Part shown: piece by piece, positions 1 through 13,250 of the stretch
Layout of the letters: each line of letters begins with the position of its first letter
How positions within the stretch are numbered: the first letter of the stretch is position 1
DNA from: Episyrphus balteatus
Lineage: Eukaryota; Arthropoda; Insecta; Diptera; Syrphidae
DNA length: 64,000 bases
Direction: 5' to 3'
NCBI RefSeq assembly: GCF_945859705.1
Contig: NC_079135.1
Coordinates: 80,794,253 to 80,858,252, forward strand
Notes under the pieces: generated by a model
Told to the model about the DNA's origin: nothing
Seen by the model: the letters and a program-made list of their open reading frames with translations, nothing else
Database searches by the model: none
Made by a program: the position numbers and the translations under genes

Positions 1-2264
1 TGATAATATGTAATTTTCAATTTTTTTTGTCAAGAAATAACTTAAATGTACCTATTCAAAAATTAGCACTTTTTCTAAATTTTTGACTTTTTTAGTTAAA
101 AGCAAGTTTTTAAAACTCGATAAAATCGTATTAATTGGTAACTTTTAGACTTTTAAAGTAAACATACTTCGAGGGATTGATTTAATATAAACTAAATATG
201 ACAAACAAAAAAATTTATTTGCATCCTTATGGCCTTTTGTGCAATTTTGTTCATGTGCATTTTTATAAATACGGGTCGAATGGATGGACGGAGAGCCATT
301 AGCTTTGGTCTATTGCATAGAAGAACATTTAATACCAACTCTTTTACTGTTTTCAATGGCCTGAAAAACAATCCTTGTAAAATCCGCGACCAACAAAAAG
401 TTTCTCTTGAAAAACGAAAAAAATACTCAAATGAGTTTGAAACAAAATAGCTCAGGCAAATTAGTAAATCAAATTGCATTTTTTGCGGGACAAATTTTTT
501 CCATGGAACGTGTTTAGGTGAATGTCCTTATCGTAAAAGTGAATTTTTTGGGATGATAAGATATCGAGAACAGCAGCCATCTTGGAAAAGAGGTCGGTGC
601 CGTTTTTATTTTATAACTCCATTTTTACTCATTTAAACCAAAAATGTCCGAGGATAGACTTATTATCAATTAAATTATCTAAAACATGATATACAAATGA
701 ATTCCGTGAGTTAGTTAAATTCAATTTTATAGTCGGTCAAAGTCCGGGTTCTTCTCGAAAGGTTAAGACAATATGAAATTTTTTCAAATATCTGAAGAAC
801 TTTTTATTTGTTTGGGATTTTCTTAAAGAATGAATTATAGCACTTTTAATTATCTATGAAATGAACCCTTTATTGTTTTTGTAACCATCACATTGTAGAA
901 GCAACAAACGTCGAAGTCATGATATACGATTTTTAAACTGAACATATTTGGGATTTCAATAGTTAAAATAAACAATCAAAAATTAAACACAATAGTCTCG
1001 AAAACATAACGGCTTACACACCTCATATCTTGAGTTATACTTATCGTAATGCTGAGATTGAGGTGTTCATGTTTAGGAAAAATGACAGGGCATCAGTTCT
1101 TATATTTAGAATTTTAAATAGTGTCACTTTAGCTTATTCACATTAATTGGAAAATTCACTTCATTTAAAACCTCGAAAACCATATAAAGGTTAACATTAA
1201 AGATTTCAAACTTTTAATTCAATATTTAGACGAATATAGTTAAAAAACTGTTTACTTATATTTTGGTTATACCTCCACTTCAAAAATTTGCTCGGTCTAA
1301 TAGAAGAAAACTTGTTATTTTCTCACTTTTGACTAGTAGAATGTGAACTTCGACGTTAGATGGCTTATACATTATGTTGGTTACAGTTACGATAAAGGGC
1401 TCATTTCATAGATAATTAAAAGTGCTATAATTCATTCTTTAAGACAATCCCAAACAAATAAAAAGTTCTTCAGATATTTGAAAAAATTTCATATTGTCTT
1501 AACCTTTCGAGAAGAACCCGGACTTTGACCGACTATAAAATTGAATTTAACTAACTCACGGAATTCATTTGTATATCATTTTTTAGATAATTTAATTGAT
1601 AATAAGTCTATCCTCGGACATTTTTGGTTTAAATGAGTAAAAATGGAGTTATAAAATAAAAACGGCACCGACCTCTTTTCCAAGATGGCTGCTGTTCTCG
1701 ATATCTTATCATCCCAAAAAATTCACTTTTACGATAAGGACATTCACCTAAACACGTTCCATGGAAAAAATTTGTCCCGCAAAAAATGCAATTTGATTTA
1801 CTAATTTGCCTGAGCTATTTTGTTTCAAACTCATTTGAGTATTTTTTTCGTTTTTCAAGAGAAACTTTTTGTTGGTCGCGGATTTTACAAGGATTGTTTT
1901 TCAGGCCATTGAAAACAGTAAAAGAGTTGGTATTAAATGTTCTTCTATGCAATAGACCAAAGCTAATGGCTCTCCGTCCATCCATTCGACCCGTATTTAT
2001 AAAAATGCACATGAACAAAATTGCACAAAAGGCCATAAGGATGCAAATAAATTTTTTTGTTTGTCATATTTAGTTTATATTAAATCAATCCCTCGAAGTA
2101 TGTTTACTTTAAAAGTCTAAAAGTTACCAATTAATACGATTTTATCGAGTTTTAAAAACTTGCTTTTAACTAAAAAAGTCAAAAATTTAGAAAAAGTGCT
2201 AATTTTTGAATAGGTACATTTAAGTTATTTCTTGACAAAAAAAATTGAAAATTACATATTATCA
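1..2264. repeat. Large foldback (palindromic) element, left edge of window
   Basis: Base n pairs with base 2265-n: the first 17 bases are the exact reverse complement of 2248-2264. The outer arms (about 1-868 and 1395-2264) are nearly identical. The central 500 bp (about 870-1390) is more diverged but still recognisably symmetric, with a shared ACGTCGAAGT core. The symmetric 95-residue reading frames in the arms are a by-product of the palindrome and match nothing I know. The element may continue left of the window, so its true end and target duplication cannot be judged. It looks like a non-autonomous foldback DNA element. Confidence 0.85.
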
Positions 2265-5073
2265 AAGGATTTTACCTCTACTTTATTTCATTAGTACAAA
2301 GTTTGGACGTCCCGGCTACAAACACAAAATGCCCCTTGATTTAGTAAAAAAAAATAAAATTGTCAATTTTTTAACTTTTTTTTCTTTGATTTTAGGTTAG
2401 AATTTTAGTCAAAAATAATTTTTAAAATTTTTTAACCATCTTAACTTGACAGCAAATTTAATTTGCTATGAAAAGTGTCTTTGAATCATCTCAAAGTCAG
2501 GCTTGGTTTTCGAGTTAAATCAAAAAAACTGAAAACCGACCAGTGTTGCCGTTTTCTCAGAAATGCACCAACGGATTTAGTAGCACTTTTGGCTGGAGTA
2601 TTCTTGTATGCCAAGGAATCATAATCGCCAATAAAAAGTCTTGAACGAATTTGTTCCATCCAAAAGGGTCTATTCAATAGACTAATGATATTTTTAAAAA
2701 AATTCACCGTACAGTTTTCGAGAAAAAAAAATCTGAACTTTAATTGCGTTTTCCCAAAATTAGCCGAATGTAACATACCTACGACATTATTTTATTGAGG
2801 CGACGCTATGACTAATGACCTAAAAAATAAACCATAACATAAGCTTTCTGCATCATTGTTTTTTATTTTGTGGTGGGAAAAACAGTCAGAAAAAGCGTTT
2901 GAAAATTTTCACTTTTTGACTTTATGACGGTTGCTCGGAATGAAGAACTTAAATGTCGAATTCTTTAAAAAAAAAAAAATGAACTTTAAAAAAATGATAA
3001 GTTGTACAAACGTAGGTAGATCAAGTTTGGTTCAAGCATGACTTTAGCTATTTTAACATAAATGGACCTTGAACTAGTCCTAAACTGCACCTACCAATTT
3101 CAGAAGATAAAAGTAGCTGAACCACGAAGTGAAATTTATAGTTCTGGGTTATGAAAAATGCATAATTTATAACTCTAACTACCAAAGTGTTAACGTTGTT
3201 TTAATTATTTTTTTAAATTTTTAGTCTCTTCTGAAAGAGGGGAATTTTTTCCATAGTAAAAAATTCATGCATTTGACTTCTCTATAAAAATCCGTTACTA
3301 TTATTTACCGCCTGAGTTATCGTACTCTTGCCGTTTTATTAAAAAAAAAAATACAACAACAAAATTAAAATTTTACTGATTTTTTTTTTCGTCTGAAATT
3401 TTGTTGGAATTTTTCACATTTAATTTTGAATGGTGTTATGGTGAGCCTGCAAAATTTATGATGGAAATATTACCAACAATTCTAAAAGTCAATTAAAATG
3501 ATTTATTTCTTAAAAAAAAAACCAAATATGAGATTTTAAAGCAAAATAATTTTTATACTCAATAAAACTCATTTCAATCTCTTTTCAAGTCAAGTAATGA
3601 AAGCCGCAAATTATAGTCAAAGTTAAATTATAAACAAAATCACAAATCGCATTTGATACATACAAATTCCATACAAATATTTTAATTGGTACCTACACAA
3701 GGCAGTATTCTAAAAACTTTATAGTGAGCCTCATCATTAGGTATTTATTTAGTTCGATTAGCGCAAAATTTCAAACGATTTGTAAAATGCTTAAGCCATT
3801 TTAGAATTTACTAAGTCGAAAGCAGACTGATTAGTAAATTACAAAAATGGCTTTAGCATTTTTTTCATTTCCTAAGCTTTTAACATACATTTTTCCATTT
3901 TGTTATCTATGAACAACAACAATAACTTGAAGATGCTACCACTTACAGCGATCATTAGACTCCTTTTGTTCTATTAAGTTCCTTTGCTCAATTTTGTGAT
4001 AAATACTTTAACGGCCAATTTCGTGACAGTCCTAAGCTAATACCGGCACTGGCACTATTCTTAAAATTAGAACTCAAATCGGTATCCATTCATTTCTTTA
4101 CCCAAGTACTGTCAATATAGCACCGAATCCTAGGTAGGACTCAGTACTAACTTTTCAAAAAAAAAAAACATCTAGTACCTGATTATTATTTTTTTTCTTC
4201 TTCTTTCTTATATTAAAAAAAACATAAATGGAGATGTATGTTAAAAAACTTAAAAACTTATACATTTTTGAAAATTATTATTATTATTGTTATAAATTAT
4301 AATTGTTTAATATGTTTTCAATTTTGCTTTTATTTTTTGTAATTTTTAATTTATTATATTTGTATACTGTTATATTGTCATAAACGAATATTATGTTCTG
4401 TAGCTCAACTCAATCAAATTTTTAAGCTTCACTTGCTATAAGATAATTTAAGTCTTAATGTGTAAGCATTTAATCGAAATAAAACTAAACTACCAATCGT
4501 AAGTAAGATGTTTTTTTTGTTTTTTTTTTTTAACATCTGCTTAAAGGTATAAAAAAAAATAATAATAATAATTTATCAAATTGATTTTAAATTAAAATTG
4601 TAATTGTAAACTAAAATTGTAAAATTGTAAAGTTGTCTGTTCCTTGCATAGTTTTTATACAAATTGAATAAGAGTTGACCATAATTCAAGGTTTAAGTTC
4701 TTTTTAGACACTACTGGTGCAAGAACCGGACAACTCCATTACAAAATTGGATGCATTTCTCTCATTTTGAATCAAATGTCTGAATTGAAAATTTAAAAAA
4801 TATTATAAAAAAAAAAAATTAATATTGAAATTACTTATGTTTCATTTAAAAGAATTATTTAAAATGTATAACGACGCTTCTGTGCACAATAAGCACTTTA
4901 AGTTCGCCTTTGCATTTACAAGATATAAGTTAGATAAAGATATTCTTCATCATAACTTTAAGTGGAGCTATTTGTAACATCCATATGGTTTGGCAACATC
5001 TAGGTCTTATAATAAAATACTATTTTCGAAATAGTTGAATAATAATAAACTTACAAAGGTTTTACTAAACGCT
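2265..5073. other. Gene-free AT-rich intergenic stretch
   Basis: No conserved reading frame was seen. The stretch holds many A or T runs, short ATT/AAT microsatellite tracts (about 4275-4300 and 4560-4575) and the small hairpin at 3784-3862. The right end is the 3' side of Arp10. Confidence 0.6.
3784..3862. repeat. Small inverted repeat (hairpin, about 79 bp)
   Basis: AAAATGC plus the following AAGCCATTTT and AATTTACTAA blocks recur in reverse complement as TTAGTAAATT, AAAATGGCTT and GCATTTT around a 16-bp spacer. It is probably a MITE remnant. Confidence 0.6.
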
Positions 5074-5079
5074 TTTATT
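5074..5079 (-). terminator. Candidate poly(A) signal of Arp10
   Basis: TTTATT on the plus strand reads AATAAA on the minus strand, about 65 bp after the Arp10 stop codon. The position fits, but the region is so AT-rich that the hexamer alone is weak evidence. Confidence 0.5.
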
Positions 5080-5144
5080 TAATAATATAATATTGAATAA
5101 ATAAATCAAAACTTTCTGCTCATTTGAAATTCCATATCTTACAA

Positions 5145-6391
5145 CTAAACCGAATCTTGCAACCTATTATCATCCAAATTAACCCAATCGGGTACATGAC
5201 CACACTTGGCATAAGTCTCTTTTGTAAGTGACTTAGTACCAACAAACTCAGTTGCTCCACATATAGAGCCACCCAACCAAGCAGCAAAATTCGGTCGTCC
5301 AATGGCCGTGTGAAATTTCACACTCTTGAAAAATAGTTTACCTTTATATCGATTATTGTTGTTTAGTAGCAGATTTAATTCAGTTTTCAAACGTGATAAT
5401 AATCCCATCATTATCGAAGTTCCACCAATAAGGAATATATTCTCACCGAGAACTGTCCTAACATCAACAGGACACTTGAGAATGGAATCCAATATCAAAT
5501 AAGGCAAACTCGATTGTTCATTGTCTTCTGCAAACATTATTTCATAGGCCGTCTCACGTACAGAACCGGGAATTGTAATAATTTCCTTTTCTTTGATGGA
5601 ATACTCGAGATCTGGTGGAGGTGTTATTGGCAAACCCTCTCTATATTGCTTGGCTCTTTCGGAAGTTGTCACAAAACATGTTCGAACCTTGATATCTTCT
5701 AAAATTGACTCGGTTAGAAGAATAGGATTGATGCCGGCTTCCACTAATTGCCGTTTGATTTCGTCGTGAATAGATTTCGCTCCAAAAGCTTGATCTTGGA
5801 ATGCTTTTAGAATTTGTACGCCACTGAAAACTGGGACAACAGTTGTCTCATTGTAACCCATATCGACAACCACACCCGAGGACACTGCCAATGTTGACAA
5901 TGCCACCAAATGTGTGGGCACAAATAGAATAGACGAAACTTCAAAGTGTTTGAACAACACCTTGGCTATAGTCTCGCGGATGATAGTCTCCCCAAATATA
6001 TTCTCTACAATGACAACTTTTCTATCCTTGGGACTAACTAATACATGTCTGGAATAATATCCACATTTAAGATTGATTTAACAAAACTAAATAGAAACCT
6101 ACTTGAAAAAGACAGTCTGAAGAAAATCAACAGTATGGTCATATAACTCGGTCTGAGATGAGTAATTGAAGAGTTTACAGATTTGACCAGTGGAAGAAAG
6201 AAAACTTTCGGTTGGTAGGATGAATCTAGGGTGGGCCTCTCCAGCAAAGCCAAGCCTGGAATTGTATTTAAATTAAGTATGCGTCATGACATCATTTTTT
6301 GTGTTAAAAATTGATCTTACTTGGTGTAAGCAGTTCCAATGTCAAGAACAACGGGGGGTTTTTCTTGCATTACTGTGTCATAAATGCCCAT
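5145..6391 (-). CDS. Arp10: Actin-related protein 10 (dynactin pointed-end subunit)
   Basis: Three exons: 6391-6321, 6255-6103 and 6048-5145, joined by GT-AG introns in phases 2 and 2, giving 375 residues, close to the family's usual length. The start is MGIYDTVM. The actin-type phosphate loop follows (VVLDIGTAYTKLGFAGE, split by intron 1), then KDRKVVIVENIFGE, a second actin-fold phosphate-binding segment (VVDMGYNETTVVPVFSG) and the C-terminal FLIGGTSIMMGLLSRL adenosine-binding segment, ending in FAAWLGGSI and NRLQDSV. Arp10 (also called Arp11) caps the pointed end of the dynactin Arp1 filament and helps link dynein to membranous cargo in the cytoplasm. The ATG was chosen because it lies directly before the conserved phosphate loop, in frame across both introns. 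No frame disruption was seen. Confidence 0.93.
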
Positions 6392-7373
6392 GATTATTTG
6401 TTCTTAATTAATAATAAAAGACAAGGAAATTTTACTGATTTCTTTTTTTTTTAATTTAAATTAACAAAAGCAGAAATTTTGTTACCAAAATTGTATTCTT
6501 TTCTATGAGAAACAGTTCGTAAAAGGAAAACAAATCAACAAAGATAAATTATTTTTTTTTGTCTGTCAAAAAAATCATGAATCGTAAGGGAGTATGAGTG
6601 AGTATAAAAATAGTTCTTATTAATAAGTTCGATGGTATTAGTAGAATGTAAAATAAAGGGTGATACTGTGAAAAAAGAAATAAAACATGATTTTAGTGTA
6701 GACTTCACTTTTCATACTTTGGTGTGGGATTTCCATTTAATATTTTTAGGCAAAACTATAGCTGCGTTCCTTTGGAAATATTTATCTACTGCTTAGTACT
6801 TACAACTACTTTGAACTACTTTTGCTATACCGAAAAAGTAGTTCAAAGCAGCTTTAAGTACTAAGCAGTAGATAAATATTTCCAAAGGAACGCAGCTTAT
6901 AATAGTCGGAAGGGTGTGTACATTGACGTACGAAAATTCCCAAATACATGCAAATCAGATGTCACAGCCAAAATAGCGGATTGCTCGGTTTCGTTCAGTT
7001 TTGTTTTCGGACATAAACTCACTTTCTCAATTTGCGTCCGCAAATTTGACATTTCTTTGAAAAGAAAAAACTAAAAAAAACTAAAGGTATAACTACAACG
7101 GCAAAAAGTCAAGAAGTGAAAATTTTCAAACTCATTTCGTGAAAGTTTTTCCAACCACAAAATTAAAAATAATGATGCAGAAAGCTTATTTTTTGGTTTA
7201 AAAAAAAAAAAAACAATTTTTGTAGTTTTTTTCCAAAAACAAATAGCACTAGTACGCAGCTGAAGCGAAACGAAACATTTTGAAGTCTCCAAAGTCAACA
7301 ACGGACATGGTAACGAAAAATACCATCGGGTATTACCTGTAGCAAAGTAAAAATAATTAAAATACAAATCAAT
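6392..7373. other. Arp10 upstream / intergenic region
   Basis: Contains the Arp10 5' flank and the hairpin at 6761-6896. No other gene is visible; minus-strand frames at 7071-7436 are low-complexity and unconvincing. Confidence 0.5.
6761..6896. repeat. Short hairpin MITE (136 bp)
   Basis: GCTGCGTTCCTTTGGAAATA begins the left arm and its exact reverse complement ends the right arm at 6896. The arms are nearly perfect for about 60 bp around a short GCTATACCG-containing loop. Confidence 0.8.
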
Positions 7374-7609
7374 AGGGGTATTCACGATTCGATGCAAATG
7401 GTCTTGTATCGTTGTAAAAGTGCAAAAGTGTAACATTTTCTTAAAAAAAATAACACACTACAATTTTGTTTACACTTTTGCTATACCCTAACCCTATTGC
7501 AAAAATAAAATACAATGGTGCAAAATTTGGCTGTTGTAGTTGTAGTAGTAGAAAAACAAAATTTAGCAATCTTACACCTTTTTGCTGCACCGGATCGTGA
7601 ATACCCCTA
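7374..7609. repeat. MITE with TAGGGGTATTCACGAT termini (236 bp)
   Basis: Terminal inverted repeats TAGGGGTATTCACGAT-CG-GCA lie at both ends, with TA dinucleotides at the outer edge. The interior is AT-rich with no coding potential. The element sits 35 bp left of the large TTA-flanked element. Confidence 0.7.
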
Positions 7610-8099
7610 ATAAATTCAAGAAAAACCATCAGAAAATAAGTTTACAGGGCTATTCTGAAGTTGTGATGCTCACAAGTCACAATTTTTTGTGAGGTTATTT
7701 TTGTGAGGTTTCTTATGAGGTTGTCACAATTTGGTATTCTGCGGAAAACCTCATTGGGGATTGGAAAAGTTGAAATGCGCTACCGGTGGTCAACATTTGC
7801 AACTAAATAAACAGGACGGAAGGAACTAGCGCCACCTTGTTGTGGGAAATGACAACACACGTCCAGCTGTCAAGTCATCTGACATTTTTTTGTAAACAAA
7901 ACATTTTTCTTTCGCATCTCATTGGTTTCGTTTTTCGTTCGCGATTTTATTGAGCAAAAATTAATTTTAAAAATTTACATACATAAAAAGTAACATAAAT
8001 AGGACAAAAATTAAGAAAAAGGTGTTCAAACAAATCAACCTAAGTAGCGTCGTATTATTTACATACATAAATGTGATTCTAAGAAAGTATATTCTGAAG

Positions 8100-8980
8100 A
8101 TTGTCCTTGTTACCGTAGCCGATCGTCGTCCATGTTGTGTTTGACACCCTCGAAGTCTTTGTGTAGGTCACTTGGCAGAAAACAATCACCAAAAGAACAA
8201 AAAAAAAGTTGAACACCAAAAAGGACAACAATAAAAAAAATATACATAAGTACCAACGGGTGTCGGCAAGCCACAAAAACAACAACAGACCAGAACAAGA
8301 ACAGAAGCAAGATCAACATTACATTCTGCTCAACAATAAAACCAATCCCATGGATCTCGTTCACAGCAGCAGTTGCATTACCAGCAACAGGATCAGCAGA
8401 GGAATTATCTGAGAATTGACTGAGAAGACCCCGTTTCGTCGGCTTGCAAACAGATGTTCTTGATCTGCATAGCAGAATGTTGGCATCAAGTGCGTTCGAA
8501 CAAAGTTGACCAAATCAAATCCATTGGTGTTTCTTTACTGATTTTGGGAATGAAGAGACTGGGTCACTCATTTACACATTTTTGAAAAAAAAAGTTCCTG
8601 AAGCTGGCTCCGCAAGCAACTGGAAACGCAAAAGACAATCAAATAAATTTAAAAGTTGTTCTCTGTGAAACATTCTCAGGAAGATATCCATTTAAACCCA
8701 TTGGTGTTCCATCAAATCTGTGATGACACACTGCCACTGTATCCAGTAGATGGGTTAGTTATTCTTTTTTATATTGTGACTTATACCACTTTCAAATATA
8801 ACGACTAATATAACTGACGCCAGTGAAGTTTTCTCGCAAGTCTCAGTTGGAATATGATCAGGTTTTTACTGTATTTTTTGTTACTTAATGAAAATTCTTC
8901 TAATCAGTTTCAATTATTTTTTTCTAGAAACTTATTCAACAACATATCGAGTTCAAATTCAAGAAACACCAGAATAAGGT
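8100..8980 (+). pseudogene. Captured, decayed exonic fragment (unrecognised)
   Basis: Glutamine-rich pieces (QQQLHYQQQDQQ-like) are followed by coherent but interrupted coding blocks, for example NKVDQIKSIGVSLLILGMKR near 8510-8560 and NLKVVLCETFSGRYPFKPIG near 8650-8700, then an acceptor-like TTTTTTTCTAG near 8926. Stops and frame changes break every frame. The texture is that of a host gene piece rather than transposon coding sequence, but I cannot name the gene. Confidence 0.4.
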
Positions 8981-9469
8981 TACCCGAGCTGATATTCAGA
9001 CTTCGAATATTTTTATCGCCTACATAATTTATAGACATTTTGTGTGCAAAAAAAACACAATTTCAATTCTTATAATTATTCAATAAATTTACTCGAAAAT
9101 CTGTTCAAATAAAAATCAAATTAAATGTATTCACAATTAATTTTATGTATATTTTAATAATTAAAAACTGAATCACCGTAACAATAAAGAACTTAAACTA
9201 TACAATTTGAAAGTTTTCCTCTAATATATCTATGTATAATTGCAAAGAACCAAAAGTTCGATCTACAACGAATTCCAATGAAAAAAAATCGCTACTTTTT
9301 AAATTTTAGATATCAAAACAGTATGAATTTATCAAATCAGATGGCTTCTAACGCTGTTTCACCAACAGCTATCGTTGCAAAGACGATACCTTCAATTTCC
9401 ATTCCATTTAATCAATAGGCTGTTCATCAGTAGTAGGTATATGAAACGGACATGGTAATTCAAACACCG

Positions 9470-10735
9470 AGGTCACCAAGAACATGATCTCCGTGACCCT
9501 GCTGGATTATCGCCTTGTTTTACAGTCACCATTTGATTGTTGTCTTCAATCATTTGAAGTGTCGCTCCATCTAAGGCCATTTTGCTGGTCTGCAATACTC
9601 CCAACACTCTCCAAGAGCTGTTGAATCTGTTTGATGTCTTGCACAAGAAATTTTTGTTGCTGTTGATGTTGTTTGGCACTATTTTGATAGAAAAAAATAA
9701 TTTTAAAGGGAATATGTTAACGATTAAAGTTAAAAGCGAAACTCACCTCATACCTGCTTCAGCAGAATTTGGTTGTGGAATCTGGTTTGGTTCTCCTGAC
9801 TTGTGATTAACAGATTATCACCTCCTGCTCCATCTCATCCTCCACAAGAAGCTGGTCCATTGCCTCCTGTATCATTCTCAGACTTATCGGAATGCATATT
9901 TTCAAAAAGCTCTCAATGTCTGTTTCAAATATTGATGCTGTGTTGTTTGAATTACAGCTTATTACCATGCCGCTGGATTCACTTGTATCCTTGACTTCGC
10001 CACGAATCAAGTTCCGGGTTGCACTCGTCGATGATACGGGCGATGTTGTGCTTACACCCGCGCTTGAAACAATTGATTTAGAGACGCTGAAGAGGGTTTT
10101 TTTTTTTTTTGTGTTTGCGACTAATGTTTTGTTTTGGTTCACATCAAGGTACACAAAATAATATTATTTATGATCATGTGTACAGTGAGTTGTAAGTTGT
10201 ATTAGTTCTCTTGGGTGAAGGTCAGCGAACATGTATGGTATGTGAAGATTCGAATTGTTTTAGCCTCAGATGACTCACTGAGACCCTCTTCAATTGTTGA
10301 CGTGGGCCTGAGCTTGTTGCATTTCTTGTTGCTACCGCTGATATTGCTGTCGTTAGGTGATAATTTGGGTAACTTGCGTTGTTTGTTGCTATTGAGTCTG
10401 TTGTCTTAGTTTGATGACTCTCAAAATGCTTTACCAACATCTCACGCTTGGGGTTACATCAGTGCAACTCCATCTTCCGAGCAGCTTGATATCTGGAAGT
10501 ATAGGTTGTAGTTGTGAGGTTGTGATAGGTTAGTGGAAGTGACTCTAATTCCATATGGCTGCTCTGCTACTGAACACTTTCAACATCAGCCATTATTTCT
10601 GATTTGTAAAAAAAAAACGATGCCAACAGCAATGGTGTTTTTCGAGAAAACTCGTGTACTTATACACCAAAATTTAATCGAGACGCGACCGACACAAACG
10701 ACTGCGGACGACAACGACCGACTGAACGAATAAAC
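9470..10735 (-). pseudogene. Captured, decayed gene fragment beginning MADVESVQ (unrecognised)
   Basis: Read on the minus strand, a 5'UTR-like tract (10735-10600) leads to an ATG at 10593 followed by ADVESVQ and a stop. Further down there are serine/threonine-rich and glutamine-rich blocks, such as AKQHQQQQKFLVQDIKQIQQ near 9650, shifted between frames. An intron-like GT...AG pattern separates some blocks. It resembles the start of a host regulatory-type gene carried inside the element. Identity unknown; not functional as read. Confidence 0.4.
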
Positions 10736-11199
10736 TTAATAAAAATTACATTTATCTAAACACCACACTACATACCTACTTGTTTAAATTGTATGAACTA
10801 CTTTTTCAAGCATTTTATATTTATATTTCTTTTTATGTATTTAATTGTATTACATACGAATTTTAACAAAACAATAAACCCCGAAAGAAATTTTTTTTGA
10901 AATGCGAAGGATGAGTGTTTGTTTACAAAACAAAAAAGATGGCCTGACAGCTTGACGTAAACAAAACTATTTCCAATTTGTGAAGGCTAGGTGGCGCTAG
11001 TTCTTTCCGTCCTGTATATTTGGTTGCAATTTTTGACCACTACGGCGCTAGTAGTATATCCTCCAATCGCCAATAAGAAACCTCACAACAAACTCACCAT
11101 AGAAGAGGTGAGTTTTAAGACAGCCAGCTGATTTGTCAAAACAAATCAAGTAAAAACAAAACAATGTGCATAATATTTTGTATGATTCGAATTTAACAA

Positions 11200-13250
11200 A
11201 TAAAAACAATTGAAAATGGTAAAAAGATATATTTTCTTGTCTACGTACATTTGCTAATAAAATAAAATTTTCTAGGCTAAAAAAAAGATGGCATTTATCG
11301 ACTGAAAGAAGTCATTTTCCATCTAATACACAGATTCAAAAGACGATCGTCTGGTCACCGATGATAATGCTCCTCTGCGTGTTCTACTAGAAGCTGCACC
11401 ATCCAAAAATGGTCACGCTGGACTACAAACACTTGAATCCTCTGATTTGCTGACACTGAAAACTCCAGGCGAAACCTTTCACAAATCGGACTTAACCCAC
11501 ACATGCCATTTCCAATTCTTATTGAACACATACATACGTTGGAGTGCTCAAATGGCGTAACACCATCCAAAATGATTCAGGTATTCCCTTAACAAGTCAA
11601 ATATCATTTAATACTACTATGCTTTTATCTTATAGTTAACTCTTGGCCATCGGAAAATGGAGGTGGTAGTTGCTACGTGAACGTTGAACACTAGGCACAG
11701 CGCTTGGAATTGCAAGATTTCTGCATTGATATTCCTCTATCGTAAGTTTAGTATCGTGTCTTTGTATTGAAATAACTACAAGAAAACTGTCTTTTCAGGT
11801 TGAACCGTTTGTTAGCGAGTTTAATGGAACATTCAAGAAAGCAAGTTTTCCAATGGCTCATCTCAATCATTGATGGTTGAAACAAGCCAGGATCGATAAA
11901 ATTCAGTTGTGCGTCAGGAGACTTTTTCCCTTTACAAGTAAATGAGAAGAAAAACAATCACTGCAACTCTATTAACTAAATCATAGAGAAGTCGTACACC
12001 ATTGAAAGAGTCTCGGTCGCAGCTCATATGGAATTGCTTGAAGCTGTACAATATCTTTTCAGGCTTGGCCTACATTGACATGTTGTTGCTGAAACAGATA
12101 TTATCTCACAGACAGTGCTCTTTATCTCGTTTGGTTTGTTAAAGATGTGTATTGCTCGAATTGCTAATCCATGTCCAGATCAAGCACAGGACAATGCTAT
12201 TAAAGTCATATAAGTATAATTTTTTTTTTAACATATAAACAAGAAAAAAGTTCTCTAAAACAAAAACTCGTCATCACAATGAACCAACTTCTTATGTTAG
12301 CCAAACAAAACGAAAGGAGTTATACATAAATCTATTTAAATGCAGGAAGCATATGTGCTGAAACAGACAACGGAGTTCTGAATGAAGATTTCATGTAAGC
12401 TTTTAATATAAAAAAATTACAAAACAAAAATCTAATAAAATTTAATTTATTTACAGTGGTCAACTTAAATGTGGATACAAAACATGCAGTAGAAGTGCAA
12501 TGCCCTAACACTCGACTGTTTGTCAAAGTTGGTAATGGATTGGTACATCGCGATGGAGAAAAAAATGAATGAGGATAGGGCAAATGATTCAGGGTTAGCA
12601 GTTGTTGGAGACGAAACTGCTCCAGCTACTCAACAATACCGGATGAAGTTGAATCGCAAGAGAATCTTGATTAACCTTTGGTTCATATCAGGTTAAGTTG
12701 ACATACACACTTTTGCAAGATAAATCGTTTTTAATATTTTTGTTTTTAAATCTTTTTAGGTTTGCAAAATCTCGGCCAAAAGTTCTCGGACAATAGATGT
12801 TTTCAAATAGCTGCATCTGTAGACTTCTTCAGGCAACAAATGACCAATGTTTTAAGGTAATTTTGAATATGTCTCCAGCTCAGTTTAAACTTGTGTTCTA
12901 TTCTGTTGTTTCGAGCTTTGTACAATGTTAAAATGTTTTTCTTCTCGGTTTTTAAAATATGCAATGTTAAAAATAGTAATAGTTATTTTTTTTGTCAACA
13001 GAACTTGGAGCAATAACATACCCAGGCTGCACGGAGTTTTTGTCAAACAGAAGATGACCAAAAGGCCCAAAGTATTGGACTCTTTGGTGCGTGGAATCCC
13101 AGACAAATTCAATCCGGATTTCTTGATTCTTGAAATCAAATACAATATCTAACTTTTTAAACTCCACCAAATCATTATATCGGGATTGAACGGTGAATTT
13201 TTTTGTTTCTTAATTATTTATTCCACTCTCTTTGAGTAAAATTGAAAATT
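11200..13250 (+). pseudogene. Captured, decayed multi-exon fragment (unrecognised)
   Basis: Coding-like blocks alternate with intron-like AT-rich stretches bounded by plausible splice sites (acceptors TTTTCTAG near 11274 and TTTTTTAG near 12760). Blocks include APLRVLLEAAPSKNGHAGLQ (about 11370-11430), YTIERVSVAAHMELLEAVQY (about 11995-12055), VEVQCPNTRLFVKVGNGLVH (about 12490-12550) and RPKVLDSLVRGIPDKFNPDF (about 13060-13125). Stops and frameshifts occur in each. I do not recognise the family. Confidence 0.4.

Larger units (their letters stand above)
7680..11110. repeat. Diverged long inverted repeats within the large element
   Basis: About 7756-7840 (GGGGATTGG, GTGGTCAA, CAGGACGGAAGGAACTAGCG blocks) matches the reverse complement of about 10985-11070, at roughly three quarters identity by eye. 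Weaker similarity extends on both sides: GTGAGGTTTCTTAT outside, and GTAAACAAA / ACATACATAAAAAG-like blocks inside. The left third of the element therefore looks like an older TIR element in its own right. Confidence 0.6.

Noticed and set aside
192..479. 95-residue reading frame repeated at 1786-2073
   Set aside because: It exists twice only because the region is a palindrome; no domain or codon signal supports it.
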